A stretch of DNA of 64,000 nt from Variovorax flavidus (GCF_030317145.1 NZ_JASZYE010000001.1:2140877-2204876); one strand, 5' to 3'; numbered from the stretch's first letter, positions 15,523 through 23,679 are shown. Notes: a model not told the origin generated them from the sequence alone. Translations and numbers: made by a program.

Positions 15523-16551
15523 ATGACAGAAAAACCCACCATCGGCCTCATGCTCGGCGACGTCACAGGCATCGGCCCCGAGATCGCGGTCAAGCTTCTC
15601 AGCCGTGCCGATACGCACGCACAGGCCCGCGTCGTGATCGTCGGCGACAAGCGCGTGCTCGATCTCGGCATGGCCGATGCCGGCAAGACGCTCAACGTCA
15701 AGGTGGTGGACAGTCTCTCGGACATCGACTGGAACGACGGCAGCATCCCCATGATCGATCGTGGCGACACGGACCCTGCGGCGTTCACGCGCGGCGCCCT
15801 GTCGGCAGACGCCGGCCGGCTCGCAGGCGAGACGCTCGGATGGATGACGGAGCGGGTTCTCGAAGGCCAGCTGGACGGAATCTGCTTTGCGCCACTCAAC
15901 AAGGCGGCGCTGAACCGGGGGGGCTTCAAGTTCAACGACGAGCACGAACTGTTCGCGCATTGGAACAAGCACGAGGGCTACTACGGCGAGATCAATGTCA
16001 TCTCGCAGTTCGTCACGTTTCGGGTGACGTCGCACGTGAGTCTTCGCCGCGCCGTCGACCTGGTGACACCGGAACGCATCAAGGGAGCGGTCACGCTCGC
16101 ACACAGCACGCTGCAGGCCTTCGGCACCTCATCTCCCCGCATCGGTGTCGCAGCCCTCAATCCCCATGGCGGCGAATCGGGCCTGTTCGGTGACGAGGAA
16201 TTGAAGATCATTGCGCCCACTCTGAAGAAGCTGGCGGAGCAGGGACTGCCGACGCAAGGCCCCCTGCCATCGGACACCGTGTTCCTCAAGGCCGTCCGGA
16301 AGGAGTTCGACGCCGTGGTCATCATGTACCACGACCAGGGGCAGATCGCGACCAAGCTGCTGGGATTCTTCGAAGGCGTCACGATCACCGGCGGTCTGAA
16401 GACCACCTACACCACGCCGGCTCACGGCACCGCCTATGACATCGTCGGCCAAGGTAAAGCGAACGAAGGCGCCATCGCCAAGGCGTTCCATTTCTGTGCG
16501 CGCATAGCCGCACACAAGAAGAACTCAGCTCTCGTTGCGGAGGTCGCGTAA
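15523..16551 (+). CDS. PdxA-family dehydrogenase (PdxA2-like)
   Basis: 342 aa, full length. ATG 15523 has GGAG upstream. Motifs of the 4-hydroxythreonine-4-phosphate dehydrogenase fold: LMLGDVTGIGPEIAVKLL at the N-terminus, the metal histidines in TSHVSLRRA, MYHDQGQIATKLLGF and TPAHGTAYDIVGQG, and ALNPHGGESGLFGDEE. The context (LysR regulator and a TTT-type binding protein, no pyridoxine genes) argues against vitamin B6 synthesis and for a catabolic paralogue such as the 4-phospho-erythronate/threonate dehydrogenases (PdxA2) or the TphB-like dihydrodiol dehydrogenases. It shares one base with the following start (TAATG), so the two are translationally coupled. Confidence 0.82.
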   Translation: MTEKPTIGLMLGDVTGIGPEIAVKLLSRADTHAQARVVIVGDKRVLDLGMADAGKTLNVKVVDSLSDIDWNDGSIPMIDRGDTDPAAFTRGALSADAGRLAGETLGWMTERVLEGQLDGICFAPLNKAALNRGGFKFNDEHELFAHWNKHEGYYGEINVISQFVTFRVTSHVSLRRAVDLVTPERIKGAVTLAHSTLQAFGTSSPRIGVAALNPHGGESGLFGDEELKIIAPTLKKLAEQGLPTQGPLPSDTVFLKAVRKEFDAVVIMYHDQGQIATKLLGFFEGVTITGGLKTTYTTPAHGTAYDIVGQGKANEGAIAKAFHFCARIAAHKKNSALVAEVA

Positions 16552-17522
16552 TGTTGAACCGCCGCGACATCCTGTCGGGTCTGGCCCTCGCCCCCTTGGC
16601 GAGCCTCTCCCTGGCGCAAGACACATACCCCGATCGCCCCATCAAGATGGTGGTGGGCTTCACGCCTGGCGGCGGCGCCGACGTGATCGCTCGCGTCATC
16701 GGGCCGTATCTGTCCAAGGAACTCGGCCAGGCCATCGTCGTCGAGAACAAGCCTGGCGTGGGCGGCAACGTGGCGGCGCAGTACGTGGCAGCGGCGAAGC
16801 CGGATGGCTACACCGTCATGATGGGCACGATCGCCGCGCTGGCCATCAACCCTGCGCTCTACAAGGAGCGTCTCGGCTTCGACCCCGACAAGGACTTCGC
16901 CGCGATCACGAACGCAGTGGATTCCAGCAACGTCCTCGTGGTGCCCGCACAGTCGAAGCTGATGGACGTCAAGCAGGTGATCGAAGTCGCCAAAACCGGG
17001 AGCCTCAGCTACGGCTCGTCGGGCATCGGGACGGCAGGGCATCTGGCCGGCGAGATGTTCGCCCTGCTGACGGGCACCAAGATGCTCCACGTGCCTTACA
17101 AGAGCGGCGGGTCGTTGATGACTGCGATCCTGAGCGGCGAAGTCGACATGTCGTTCTCCAGCGGCGTGACCGCCATTCCTCAAATCCAGGGAGGCAAGTT
17201 GCGAGCCCTCGGCGTCACCACGATGAAGCGTTCGGCCACCCTGCCTTCAGTGCCCACGATCGCCGAAGCCGGCGTGAAGGGCTTCGTGTCGAACAACTGG
17301 TACGGGCTCGTGGCACCGGCTGCGACGCCGAAGGCGGTCATCGACCGGCTGAACGCGGCGTGCGTCAAGGTGCTCTCCGATCCGGAGGTCGTGAGCAAAC
17401 TCATCGCCCAGGCTTTCGACCCGTCGCCGATGAAACCGCAGGAGTTCGAGACGTTCATGCGCAACGAACGCAGCAAGTGGGCCCGGGTCGTCAAGGATGT
17501 TGCTATCAAGCTCGATACATAG
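16551..17522 (+). CDS. Bug-family (TctC) solute-binding protein
   Basis: 323 aa periplasmic binding protein of the tripartite tricarboxylate transporter type. Short signal with twin-arginine-like start (LNRRDILSGLALAPLASLSL), then the Bug signature YPDRPIKMVVGFTPGGGADV and KPGVGGNVAAQYVAAAKPDG. Such proteins bind carboxylates. The ATG overlaps the stop of the PdxA-like gene, so the ligand is probably the substrate of that pathway. No TctA/TctB membrane genes are adjacent, as usual for the expanded orphan Bug sets of Burkholderiales. Confidence 0.9.
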   Translation: MLNRRDILSGLALAPLASLSLAQDTYPDRPIKMVVGFTPGGGADVIARVIGPYLSKELGQAIVVENKPGVGGNVAAQYVAAAKPDGYTVMMGTIAALAINPALYKERLGFDPDKDFAAITNAVDSSNVLVVPAQSKLMDVKQVIEVAKTGSLSYGSSGIGTAGHLAGEMFALLTGTKMLHVPYKSGGSLMTAILSGEVDMSFSSGVTAIPQIQGGKLRALGVTTMKRSATLPSVPTIAEAGVKGFVSNNWYGLVAPAATPKAVIDRLNAACVKVLSDPEVVSKLIAQAFDPSPMKPQEFETFMRNERSKWARVVKDVAIKLDT

Positions 17523-17563
17523 GGTGCCGGTCAGCAACGCGATTCGAGCCGGGCATGCGGTGT

Positions 17564-17582
17564 GACGCTCAAGCGTCGTTTT
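17564..17582 (+). terminator. Putative rho-independent terminator
   Basis: GACGC (17564-17568) pairs with GCGTC (17573-17577) around TCAA and is followed by GTTTT. It sits 42 bases after the Bug gene stop and just before the convergent molybdo-oxidoreductase gene. The stem is short, so efficiency is uncertain. Confidence 0.4.
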
Positions 17583-17608
17583 GAGACGAGTCACCGATGT
17601 CCCGATGA

Positions 17609-18385
17609 TCAGATGCCGGCGTACCACTCGTAGCCCCGGTCCTCCCAGTAGCCGCCCTTGCCGCCAAACAGTGCGCCGAATGCGTCGACGACTTCGATGC
17701 GCATCAGGTATTTCGCTTGCTTGTAGCCTAGCTGCCGCTCGACTCGCAGTCGCAGCGGCGCTCCATGCGCAACCGGCAGCGCCTTTCCATTCATGCCATA
17801 CGCAAGGATCGTCTGCGGGTGGTAGGCGTCGAGCAGGTCGATGCTCTCGTAGTAGCGGCCACTGCCGTCGAGAGTCTTCTCCAGTTCGTCGGCGCAATGC
17901 AGCACCACATAGCGCGCTCCTGGCTTGAGGCCGGCGGCATCGAGCACGTGTGCCAGTGGAACCCCTTGCCATTTGCCGATGGCGCTCCAGCCTTCGACGC
18001 AATCGTGGCGCGTGATCTGGGTGCGGGAAGGAAAGCGTTTCAGCTCAGCGAGCGAGAGGCTTTGAGGGCGTTGCACCAAGCCGTCCACCTGCAGACGCCA
18101 GTCGACAAACTCATGCTCGAGCAGATGCGCATACTCCTCTGAGTCGGGCATCTGGGTGCCATTGGCCCGGAAGACTGGCGACAGGTCGGCCTCGGCGTAT
18201 TCGCGCGCCAGTCGCTGGCGAGGCAGCAGCGCACGCTGGGTCGCCATCGTCAGCCTTTCAGTGTCGCGCAGTACGGCATCCACATCGGCGTTCTGGACCA
18301 GGCGGTCGCAGCCAGCGAGGGCAAGCGCTCCTGCCCCTGACGCAATTCCGGTCAAGAACCTGCGGCGCGAAGATTGCAGTGTCAT
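17609..18385 (-). CDS. Periplasmic molybdopterin-dependent oxidoreductase (sulfite-oxidase fold)
   Basis: 258 aa. N-terminal Tat signal with SSRRRFLTG followed by ASGAGALALAGCDRL, which also contains a possible lipobox Cys. The rest is a sulfite-oxidase-like molybdopterin domain; the Mo-ligand Cys is expected in TRHDCVEGWSAIGKWQGVPL (about residue 140). The C-terminal MIRIEV-type segment reads YLMRIEVVDAFGALFGGKGG. Related to MsrP/YedY-like proteins but with its own cytochrome b rather than MsrQ. Start ATG overlaps the stop of the cytochrome b gene by four bases (ATGA), so they are co-translated and probably form an electron-transfer pair. Substrate unknown. Confidence 0.85.
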   Translation of the reverse strand: MTLQSSRRRFLTGIASGAGALALAGCDRLVQNADVDAVLRDTERLTMATQRALLPRQRLAREYAEADLSPVFRANGTQMPDSEEYAHLLEHEFVDWRLQVDGLVQRPQSLSLAELKRFPSRTQITRHDCVEGWSAIGKWQGVPLAHVLDAAGLKPGARYVVLHCADELEKTLDGSGRYYESIDLLDAYHPQTILAYGMNGKALPVAHGAPLRLRVERQLGYKQAKYLMRIEVVDAFGALFGGKGGYWEDRGYEWYAGI

Positions 18386-19242
18386 GGAGAGACTCCTTCG
18401 TCATTGATCACGTAACGGCCACTGAGCATGGACCGCAGGTTGTTCCACAGTCCCGACACGATCACCATCACCACATGGACTACGACGAACAGGACCAGCA
18501 GGAACGCGCTGATGAAGTGCAGCGTGCGCGCGGAAGGGCGTCCGCCGAACAAATCGGGCAGGAAGTGAAATGTGGCGTCGAGCCCGGGCGACATCGTCAA
18601 CCCGGTCAACACCATCAGTGGAAGCAGTCCGAACACGACCACCAAGTAGCTGAGCTTCTGCAGGACGTTGTAGCGTCGCGCCGCTTCGCCGCGAGCAAAG
18701 CGCAGCCGCGCATGGTCAAGAACCTCGTGCCACAAATGGCGGGCCGTCAGTTGACCCACACTCGGAAGAAAGTCGCGGCGAAAATGCCCGCTCCACAGCC
18801 CGTGCGTCAGGTAGATCAAGCCGTTGAAAACAAGCAGCCAGGCGAAGAACAGATGCCAGTGCCGGCCGGCGCCGAGGTCGTGGTACGACGGGATGGTCAT
18901 CCAGGCCGGGAAGGCTCGTGAAGTGGCGCCATCGCCTTCCTCGGAGACGCCGAGAAACCCTGTGGTGCGAACGCTGACCGGGCCGATCTGAAGGAAGCCC
19001 TGCAGCGTATCGCCACTGGGCGTCGCACCTATTGCGATGAAGGCTGGGTCCGCATCGGCACCGTACTGTCCCCAGTACAGGCGCGGATGCGCATTGAAGA
19101 TCTGCAACCCGCTCATCAGCAGGAACGAGAGGCACGCCACGTTCAGCCAGTGGGTGATGCGCACGGTTGCCGAATGCCGTCGAATGAGTTGTCGACGCGC
19201 CGCAGGTGGCGTCGTCACAGGGCTAGGACTCGAAATGGTCAT
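18382..19242 (-). CDS. Di-heme cytochrome b561-like membrane subunit
   Basis: 286 aa with four or five hydrophobic helices and spaced histidines for two b-type hemes: RHSATVRITHWLNVACLSFL near the N-terminus, YHDLGAGRHWHLFFAWLLVF in the middle, and LHFISAFLLVLFVVVHVVMV near the end. This is the pattern of Ni/Fe-hydrogenase or thiosulfate-reductase cytochrome b subunits, linking the quinone pool to a periplasmic enzyme. It lies between the DUF5666-like gene (47 bases upstream) and the molybdo-enzyme (4-base overlap), so the enzyme probably exchanges electrons with quinone through it. Confidence 0.87.
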   Translation of the reverse strand: MTISSPSPVTTPPAARRQLIRRHSATVRITHWLNVACLSFLLMSGLQIFNAHPRLYWGQYGADADPAFIAIGATPSGDTLQGFLQIGPVSVRTTGFLGVSEEGDGATSRAFPAWMTIPSYHDLGAGRHWHLFFAWLLVFNGLIYLTHGLWSGHFRRDFLPSVGQLTARHLWHEVLDHARLRFARGEAARRYNVLQKLSYLVVVFGLLPLMVLTGLTMSPGLDATFHFLPDLFGGRPSARTLHFISAFLLVLFVVVHVVMVIVSGLWNNLRSMLSGRYVINDEGVSP

Positions 19243-19289
19243 GAATGATCCTTGCTGGCCAGCCGGGAGAACTGGCCAGGACGCGCTCC

Positions 19290-19925
19290 TTACATCGGGG
19301 GGACGACACCGTTCTTGCCAACAACCACCTGGCCGGCAGACAGGCTGCCGTCGGTGCCTTTTTCGGTGGAGACAAAGACCACGGCGCCCGGCTTGACGTC
19401 TTCAGGCGTGGCCGGCGCGAGGGTGACGACCGGCGTGCCATCGGGGATCGAGATCTTCTTCTCCTGGCCGTGATAGTTGACAGTCACGGTGCTGCCACTG
19501 ACCGACTTGACGGCATCGGCGACGGTCGCGTTCGTCATGGTGCTGTTGGGCTTCAGGTCCCACCCAAAGCTGCCTTCGCCCATGCCTTTGAGTTGCGGCG
19601 GCAGGATCAGCACTTCCAAGGCGCCATCGCCGCCTTGCGCCTTGGGCAGAGACGCAATGCCCACGTAATCACCGGGCTTGATGTCGCCGATGCTCGCCTT
19701 CGCTACCGCCGAGACCTTCCACCCAGCCTTGAGCGTCACGGTGACGGGCTTGCCTTCTCGAGAATTCACCTGAAGTTGATCTCCATTCAAGGAGACGACG
19801 GTGCCGCGAACGCGTACCTGGTCAGCCGGTCCGGCGAAAGCCGGCGAAGAGACGTTGACGGCGAGCAGCGTGGTGGTCACCGCGATGGCGAGAAGCTTGG
19901 AGGCTTTAGAGAATTGCATTGTCAT
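19290..19925 (-). CDS. Exported DUF5666-like protein
   Basis: 211 aa with a clear signal peptide (LLAIAVTTTLLAVNVSSPAFA). The mature part contains two OB-fold-like beta repeats of the DUF5666 style: VRGTVVSLNGDQLQVNSREG with KPGDYVGIAS, and ADAVKSVSGSTVTVNYHGQE with KPGAVVFVS. The biochemical role of this family is not known. First gene of the operon with the cytochrome b and molybdo-enzyme, so perhaps a periplasmic partner or redox-stress protein. The upstream space holds a near-perfect 24-bp dyad (20023-20046), the likely operator of the adjacent TetR regulator. Confidence 0.75.
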   Translation of the reverse strand: MTMQFSKASKLLAIAVTTTLLAVNVSSPAFAGPADQVRVRGTVVSLNGDQLQVNSREGKPVTVTLKAGWKVSAVAKASIGDIKPGDYVGIASLPKAQGGDGALEVLILPPQLKGMGEGSFGWDLKPNSTMTNATVADAVKSVSGSTVTVNYHGQEKKISIPDGTPVVTLAPATPEDVKPGAVVFVSTEKGTDGSLSAGQVVVGKNGVVPPM

Positions 19926-20022
19926 TTCCTATGCGACGCGAGGTCGCGGATTAAAGGGCGCGTCATTGAAAAGGCATCGAAAGCTGCGCCACTGTTCTTT
20001 CGAAGCAAGAGAAAGCCAGCAA

Positions 20023-20046
20023 TCTCTATCTACTAGTTGATAGAGA
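20023..20046. promoter_or_regulatory. TetR operator candidate A (centre ACTAGT)
   Basis: Arms TCTCTATC (20023-20030) and GATAGAGA (20039-20046) are perfect complements around TACTAGTT; over the full 24 bases only the T/T pair flanking ACTAGT breaks the symmetry. It lies between the TetR stop and the start of the DUF5666-like operon, about 100 bases upstream of that start. The same core recurs before the TetR gene (20698-20709). Confidence 0.7.
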
Positions 20047-20087
20047 CCGCAGCTAAATGAAGGGGTAAAGGCCGAAGGCTATCGACC

Positions 20088-20684
20088 TCAATGCCGACGA
20101 TCTGGCACCAACTGCCTCACACCCTGCTGGACAACCGTGGCAAACGCCTCTGGGTCGCCATGCACTCGGGCTGCCAGCATGCCACCGTGGACGGCGGCCA
20201 TCAGCGCCTCCGCCTCTGCCTGCGGAGTCGTACGCAACCGGAAGACCCCCTTTTCGGCGCCCTCTTTCAAGGTCGCCGTCAGCCATGCGGCCAAGTCCGA
20301 AAAATGGCCCCGAACTTCGACGGCCACTTCGTCGGGAATCGCAGCCAACTCCGAACCAAGCATTGCGAAGATGCAGAACGGTGACGACGCGTCGCGAATG
20401 CAGCCCTCCCAGTACCCGGTGTATGCGCGAAGCCGGGCTAGTGGATCTGTCACCTGTTTTTCCAGCGCTGCCAAGCCCTCACGGCCTTGCTCGCGGTGCC
20501 GTTGAAGGACGGTTCGCACCAGTTCGGCCTTGCTGGGGAAGTGGTGGTGGATGCTGGCCTTGCTGATGTGTACTGCCGCCGAAATGTCGGCGTAGCTGAA
20601 GCCGTTGTACCCGCGCACTGCTAGGAGCGACCGGGCACATGTTGCGATCTCGGCTGCCCTGGGAGAGATTTCTGTTGAATCCAT
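20088..20684 (-). CDS. TetR/AcrR-family regulator
   Basis: 198 aa. HTH in residues ~10-55: SLLAVRGYNGFSYADISAAV then ISKASIHHHFPSKAELVRTV. The C-terminal ligand domain contains CIRDASSPFCIFAMLGSELA, with two Cys residues at the position where many TetR proteins of this branch (AcrR/NemR-like) carry reactive cysteines. It is on the same strand as, and 162 bases upstream of, the DUF5666/cytochrome b/molybdo operon. A shared pseudo-palindrome centred on ACTAGT is found before both units, so it probably represses itself and that operon. Confidence 0.88.
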   Translation of the reverse strand: MDSTEISPRAAEIATCARSLLAVRGYNGFSYADISAAVHISKASIHHHFPSKAELVRTVLQRHREQGREGLAALEKQVTDPLARLRAYTGYWEGCIRDASSPFCIFAMLGSELAAIPDEVAVEVRGHFSDLAAWLTATLKEGAEKGVFRLRTTPQAEAEALMAAVHGGMLAARVHGDPEAFATVVQQGVRQLVPDRRH

Positions 20685-20697
20685 GTCCAGTAGTCTA

Positions 20698-20709
20698 CCT
20701 ACTAGTTGG
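20698..20709. promoter_or_regulatory. TetR operator candidate B (centre ACTAGT)
   Basis: CCTACTAGTTGG, a pseudo-palindrome with the same core as site A (CTACTAGTTG identical in both), 14 bases upstream of the TetR start codon. Suggests autoregulation. Confidence 0.6.
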
Positions 20710-20774
20710 ATGACGTCAAGTGGTCGACTGCTTTAGGGCTCATCGAGTCCAACTACTCGACGAACGGCGAGACG

Positions 20775-20811
20775 TATACGAAACATATATACTTCGCTAT
20801 CGTTTCGTATA
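20775..20811. promoter_or_regulatory. Dyad upstream of the ParD-like gene
   Basis: Perfect ten-base arms TATACGAAAC (20775-20784) and GTTTCGTATA (20802-20811) with a 17-base AT-rich spacer that contains a further TATACTTCG. It ends ten bases before the ATG at 20822. Position and symmetry resemble the self-repression sites of ParD/RHH-type antitoxins, and the AT-rich spacer could hold the promoter. Confidence 0.6.
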
Positions 20812-20821
20812 TGAGTCACTG

Positions 20822-21076
20822 ATGGGTATCGTAAAAATTTCAGACCTGATGCACGAGAACCTGCGAGTAGCGGGGAACGCTCTCAGCAGGTCTATCAATG
20901 CACAAGCAGAGCATTGGATGCGAGTCGGCATGCTGACCGAGATGCACCCGGAGTTGGACCACAGAGAAATCTGCCAACTGCTGATACGTGCTGAACTGGC
21001 GGGGGGCCTGGATATCGCCGGGGCTGTCACGGCCCAACTGGGCAAACCCCGCGCATCCTCCACCGGAAAACACTAG
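20822..21076 (+). CDS. ParD-like antitoxin-family protein
   Basis: 84 aa from ATG 20822 (MGIVKISDLMHENLRVAGNA). The family pattern is an N-terminal ribbon-helix-helix start (VKISDLMHENLR) followed by SRSINAQAEHWMRVGMLTEM and a helical tail; annotated elsewhere as ParD-like. No ParE toxin is present: instead the stop TAG overlaps by one base the GTG start of a methionine aminopeptidase gene, so the two proteins are made from one message. A 37-bp dyad directly upstream suggests autoregulation. The open frame reaches back to 20720, but that extension would run through the dyad. Function unknown; family call fairly sure. Confidence 0.78.
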   Translation: MGIVKISDLMHENLRVAGNALSRSINAQAEHWMRVGMLTEMHPELDHREICQLLIRAELAGGLDIAGAVTAQLGKPRASSTGKH

Positions 21077-21855
21077 TGGCCCACGGCATTTCCATCAAGT
21101 CCGCCGAGGACATCGGGAAGGCGCGGCGGGCCGGCGGGCTTGCTGCAGCGGTCCTCAGCATGGTCGAGCCCTACGTGGTACCAGGGGTGAGCACGGAGAC
21201 GCTCGACCGAATCTGCCACGACTACATCGTGAACGTCCAGGGCGCCATTCCAGCCAACGTGGGGTATCTCGGATATCCGAAAACCATCCTGACCTCCGTC
21301 AACCAGGTTGTTTGTCACGGCATTCCCTCGCCCGACCGGATTCTGCAGAAGGGCGACATCGTCAACATCGATGTCGCCGTCATCAAGGATGGCTGGTTCG
21401 GCGACACCAGTCGCATGTACTTCGTCGGGGCCCCCAGTGTGTTGGCGCGGCGCCTGGTGGAGACGACGTACGAAGCCATGCTGGCGGGAATCCGGCAGGT
21501 CAAGCCTGGAGCGACTCTCGGCGATATTGGCCATGCCATCCAGTCGGTCGCTCACCGGGAGCACTTCAGCGTGGTGCGCGAATACTGCGGGCACGGCATC
21601 GGGCAGGTCTACCACGAGAAACCCGACGTGCTGCACTACGGACAGCGCGGGCAAGGGCTCAAGCTGGAACCCGGGATGGTCTTCACCATCGAGCCGATGC
21701 TCAACGCGGGCAAACGCGAAACCAGGCAACTGGCCGACGGGTGGACAGTCGTGACGAAGGACAGGTCTTTGTCCGCCCAGTGGGAACACATGGTCGCTGT
21801 GACACCCGAGGGGTTTGAAGTGCTTACGGCTTGGCCACCAAGCATTCAGTTGTGA
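21076..21855 (+). CDS. map: Type I methionine aminopeptidase (paralogue)
   Basis: 259 aa, complete M24 metallopeptidase that removes the initiator Met. Metal and active-site residues are present: the His of VNQVVCHGIPS, the two Asp of VNIDVAVIKDGWFGDTSRMY, the His of YCGHGIGQVYHEKP and the Glu residues of FTIEPMLNAGKRE and SAQWEHMVAV. The start is GTG 21076 overlapping the ParD-like stop. It lies outside any ribosomal-protein or rpsB context, so it is likely a second map copy dedicated to a special condition rather than the housekeeping one. Confidence 0.88.
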   Translation: MAHGISIKSAEDIGKARRAGGLAAAVLSMVEPYVVPGVSTETLDRICHDYIVNVQGAIPANVGYLGYPKTILTSVNQVVCHGIPSPDRILQKGDIVNIDVAVIKDGWFGDTSRMYFVGAPSVLARRLVETTYEAMLAGIRQVKPGATLGDIGHAIQSVAHREHFSVVREYCGHGIGQVYHEKPDVLHYGQRGQGLKLEPGMVFTIEPMLNAGKRETRQLADGWTVVTKDRSLSAQWEHMVAVTPEGFEVLTAWPPSIQL

Positions 21856-21871
21856 TCACTTCCCCTCTTTC

Positions 21872-22927
21872 TCACGCCACTGATTCCGCGGGCGCGTCGA
21901 TGCGAGCGTCCATCCCGCCGGTGATGAGATCCCGAATCCGCGGGTCGTTGAGCACCGTGTGGGGATAGACCATCGGAATCGCGCTGACGTCGTCGAGAAT
22001 CGCAGCCTGCTCGACCGACAGCCTCACCTCGGCTGCGGCGAGATTGGCTTGGAGCTGCAACAGGGTTCGTGGGCCGATGATTGGCAGCGCTCCCTTGCTG
22101 GCGACCCAGGCAATGGCGACCTCGCCGGGAGTCACGCCAATCTCGTCCGCGACAACGATCAAAGTGTCGAGGATCGCGCTGCGCTGGGCAGAGTTTTCCG
22201 GCTGGAACCCTGCACCCGCCCATGCCTCGTCCCGCCCCTTCTCGCGATTGCGCTCACGATATTTGCCCGTGAGCAGGCCGCCGCCGAGGGGCGAGAAGGC
22301 AACCACCCCAAGACCCAGCGCCCGGCTGACGGGGAGAAGCTCCTGCTCGGTCGCGCGTTGAACCAGGCTGTGCTCGACCTGCAAGCCTGCAATGGGAATG
22401 GCACCGCGCAGTTCGGCGATGGTGGCGGCCCGTGCGACTCGCCAAGCTGGGAAGTTCGACAAGCCCGCGTACAGGATCTTGCCGGCGCGGACCAGGTCGT
22501 CGAAGCCCCGCACGATCTCCTCGAGCGGAGTGACGCCATCATCGACATGCGCCCAATACATGTCGATGCGATCCGTCTTGAGTCGCCGCAGGCTGGCTTC
22601 GACTGAGGTGACCATGGCCTGCCGGCTGTTGCCGGTGGCAAGAATGCCGGAGCCAGCGTCCGTCTTGACGGCGAATTTTGTGGCAAGCACGAATTCATTG
22701 CGACGTCCGGTCAGCAGTTCACCCAGCACCTCTTCGGACTGGCCCTCCTGATAGCCGTTCGCGGTATCGATGAAGTTTCCTCCGGCCTCTGCATAGGCAT
22801 CCAGGATCCGGCGCGCTTCATCGCGCTCCGCGCCATGACCGCCTCAGCGCGTGCCGAAGTTCGCTGTGCCGAGGACGAGCTCGGAGACTCGAAGCCCGGT
22901 GTGCTCGCCAAAAACCTTGTATCGCAT
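21872..22927 (-). pseudogene. Aldo/keto reductase broken by an in-frame TGA at codon 28
   Basis: From ATG 22927 the frame reads the family N-terminus (MRYKVFGEHTGLRVSELVLG, then TANFGTR), then TGA at 22846-22844, then resumes without shift as GGHGAERDEARRILDAYAEA, NFIDTANGYQEGQSEEVLGE and on to a normal C-terminus, about 351 codons in all. In this family the stop position normally holds Trp (WGHG), so a TGG-to-TGA change is the simple explanation. The downstream part keeps the catalytic Asp/Tyr (NFIDTANGY) and Lys (LATKF) region. Divergent from a TetR gene, which probably controlled it. Either a true pseudogene, a sequencing error or, less likely, readthrough. Confidence 0.8.
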
Positions 22928-23008
22928 GTCATTCCTTTGTAGTGGCGCGATGGAAGTCGTGTGCCCCAAGCCTCGCGCTAGAAGCTCGGGAAATTTATGA
23001 TTGCGGTC

Positions 23009-23022
23009 ACAATGTATATTGT
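23009..23022. promoter_or_regulatory. TetR operator candidate between AKR and TetR genes
   Basis: ACAAT-GTAT-ATTGT, perfect five-base arms, AT-rich, in the divergent space and 52 bases upstream of the TetR start. A usual size for a TetR half-site pair. Confidence 0.5.
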
Positions 23023-23073
23023 ATTAATGGCGATTGCAACTAAACTGAGAATCCCAGACCAGGAGTGCTTCGA

Positions 23074-23679
23074 ATGCGTGTACCGAAAGAGAGGGCGGTG
23101 GAGAACCGCGTGTCGCTTCTTCAGGCGGCAAGTCGGCTATTCAGGGAGCGTGGGATCGATGGCGTCGGCGTTGCTGAAGTGGCGAGGGCGGCAGGACTGA
23201 CACACGGTGCGCTTTATGCGCACTTCCCATCCAAGGAAGCACTCGCGGCCGAGGCTTTCTCGCATGGTTTCAATGCCAATCTGGCAGCCGCCCAAGGAGC
23301 AAAGCGCGAACGCCAGCCCACATTCGAGGAGCATCTGGACGACCTGCTTTCGCTTGATGCCCGCGACGGGATAGCGGTGGGTTGCCCCATGACGGCGTCC
23401 GCCAGCGAGGTTGCGCGGCAAGGAGAGGCCGTCAGTGCCAACTTTGCAGACGCCTTCGAGCAAGTCGTGAAGATTCTGGAAGTTTCACTGGGTGACGCGC
23501 TAACGCCAGTCAAACGCCGGCGGCTCGCAGTCTCGACTGTCGCGGCCAAGATCGGTGCAATCGCCGTATCGCGCGCGGTGGCCAAGTCGAACTGTGCGCT
23601 GGCGGACGAAGTCCTTACCGCCACTAAGAGGACGATGCTGAAGGTGCGAAAAGCTGAAACCACGACACGCCGCGACTAG
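23074..23679 (+). CDS. TetR-family regulator
   Basis: 201 aa from ATG 23074, which has AGGAG eight bases upstream. The HTH is canonical (AASRLFRERGIDGVGVAEVA, then AGLTHGALYAHFPSKEALAA), followed by GCPMTASASEVARQGEAVSA in the ligand domain. Of the type commonly found beside aldo/keto reductase, SDR or nitroreductase genes. Divergent from the broken aldo/keto reductase with about 145 bases between; if the reductase is truly dead, this regulator has lost its evident local target. Confidence 0.87.
   Translation: MRVPKERAVENRVSLLQAASRLFRERGIDGVGVAEVARAAGLTHGALYAHFPSKEALAAEAFSHGFNANLAAAQGAKRERQPTFEEHLDDLLSLDARDGIAVGCPMTASASEVARQGEAVSANFADAFEQVVKILEVSLGDALTPVKRRRLAVSTVAAKIGAIAVSRAVAKSNCALADEVLTATKRTMLKVRKAETTTRRD

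Noticed and set aside
20822..21855. Interpretation of the ParD-like/MetAP pair as a standard ParDE toxin-antitoxin system
   Set aside because: The second protein has all M24 peptidase ligands and no RelE/ParE fold signature.
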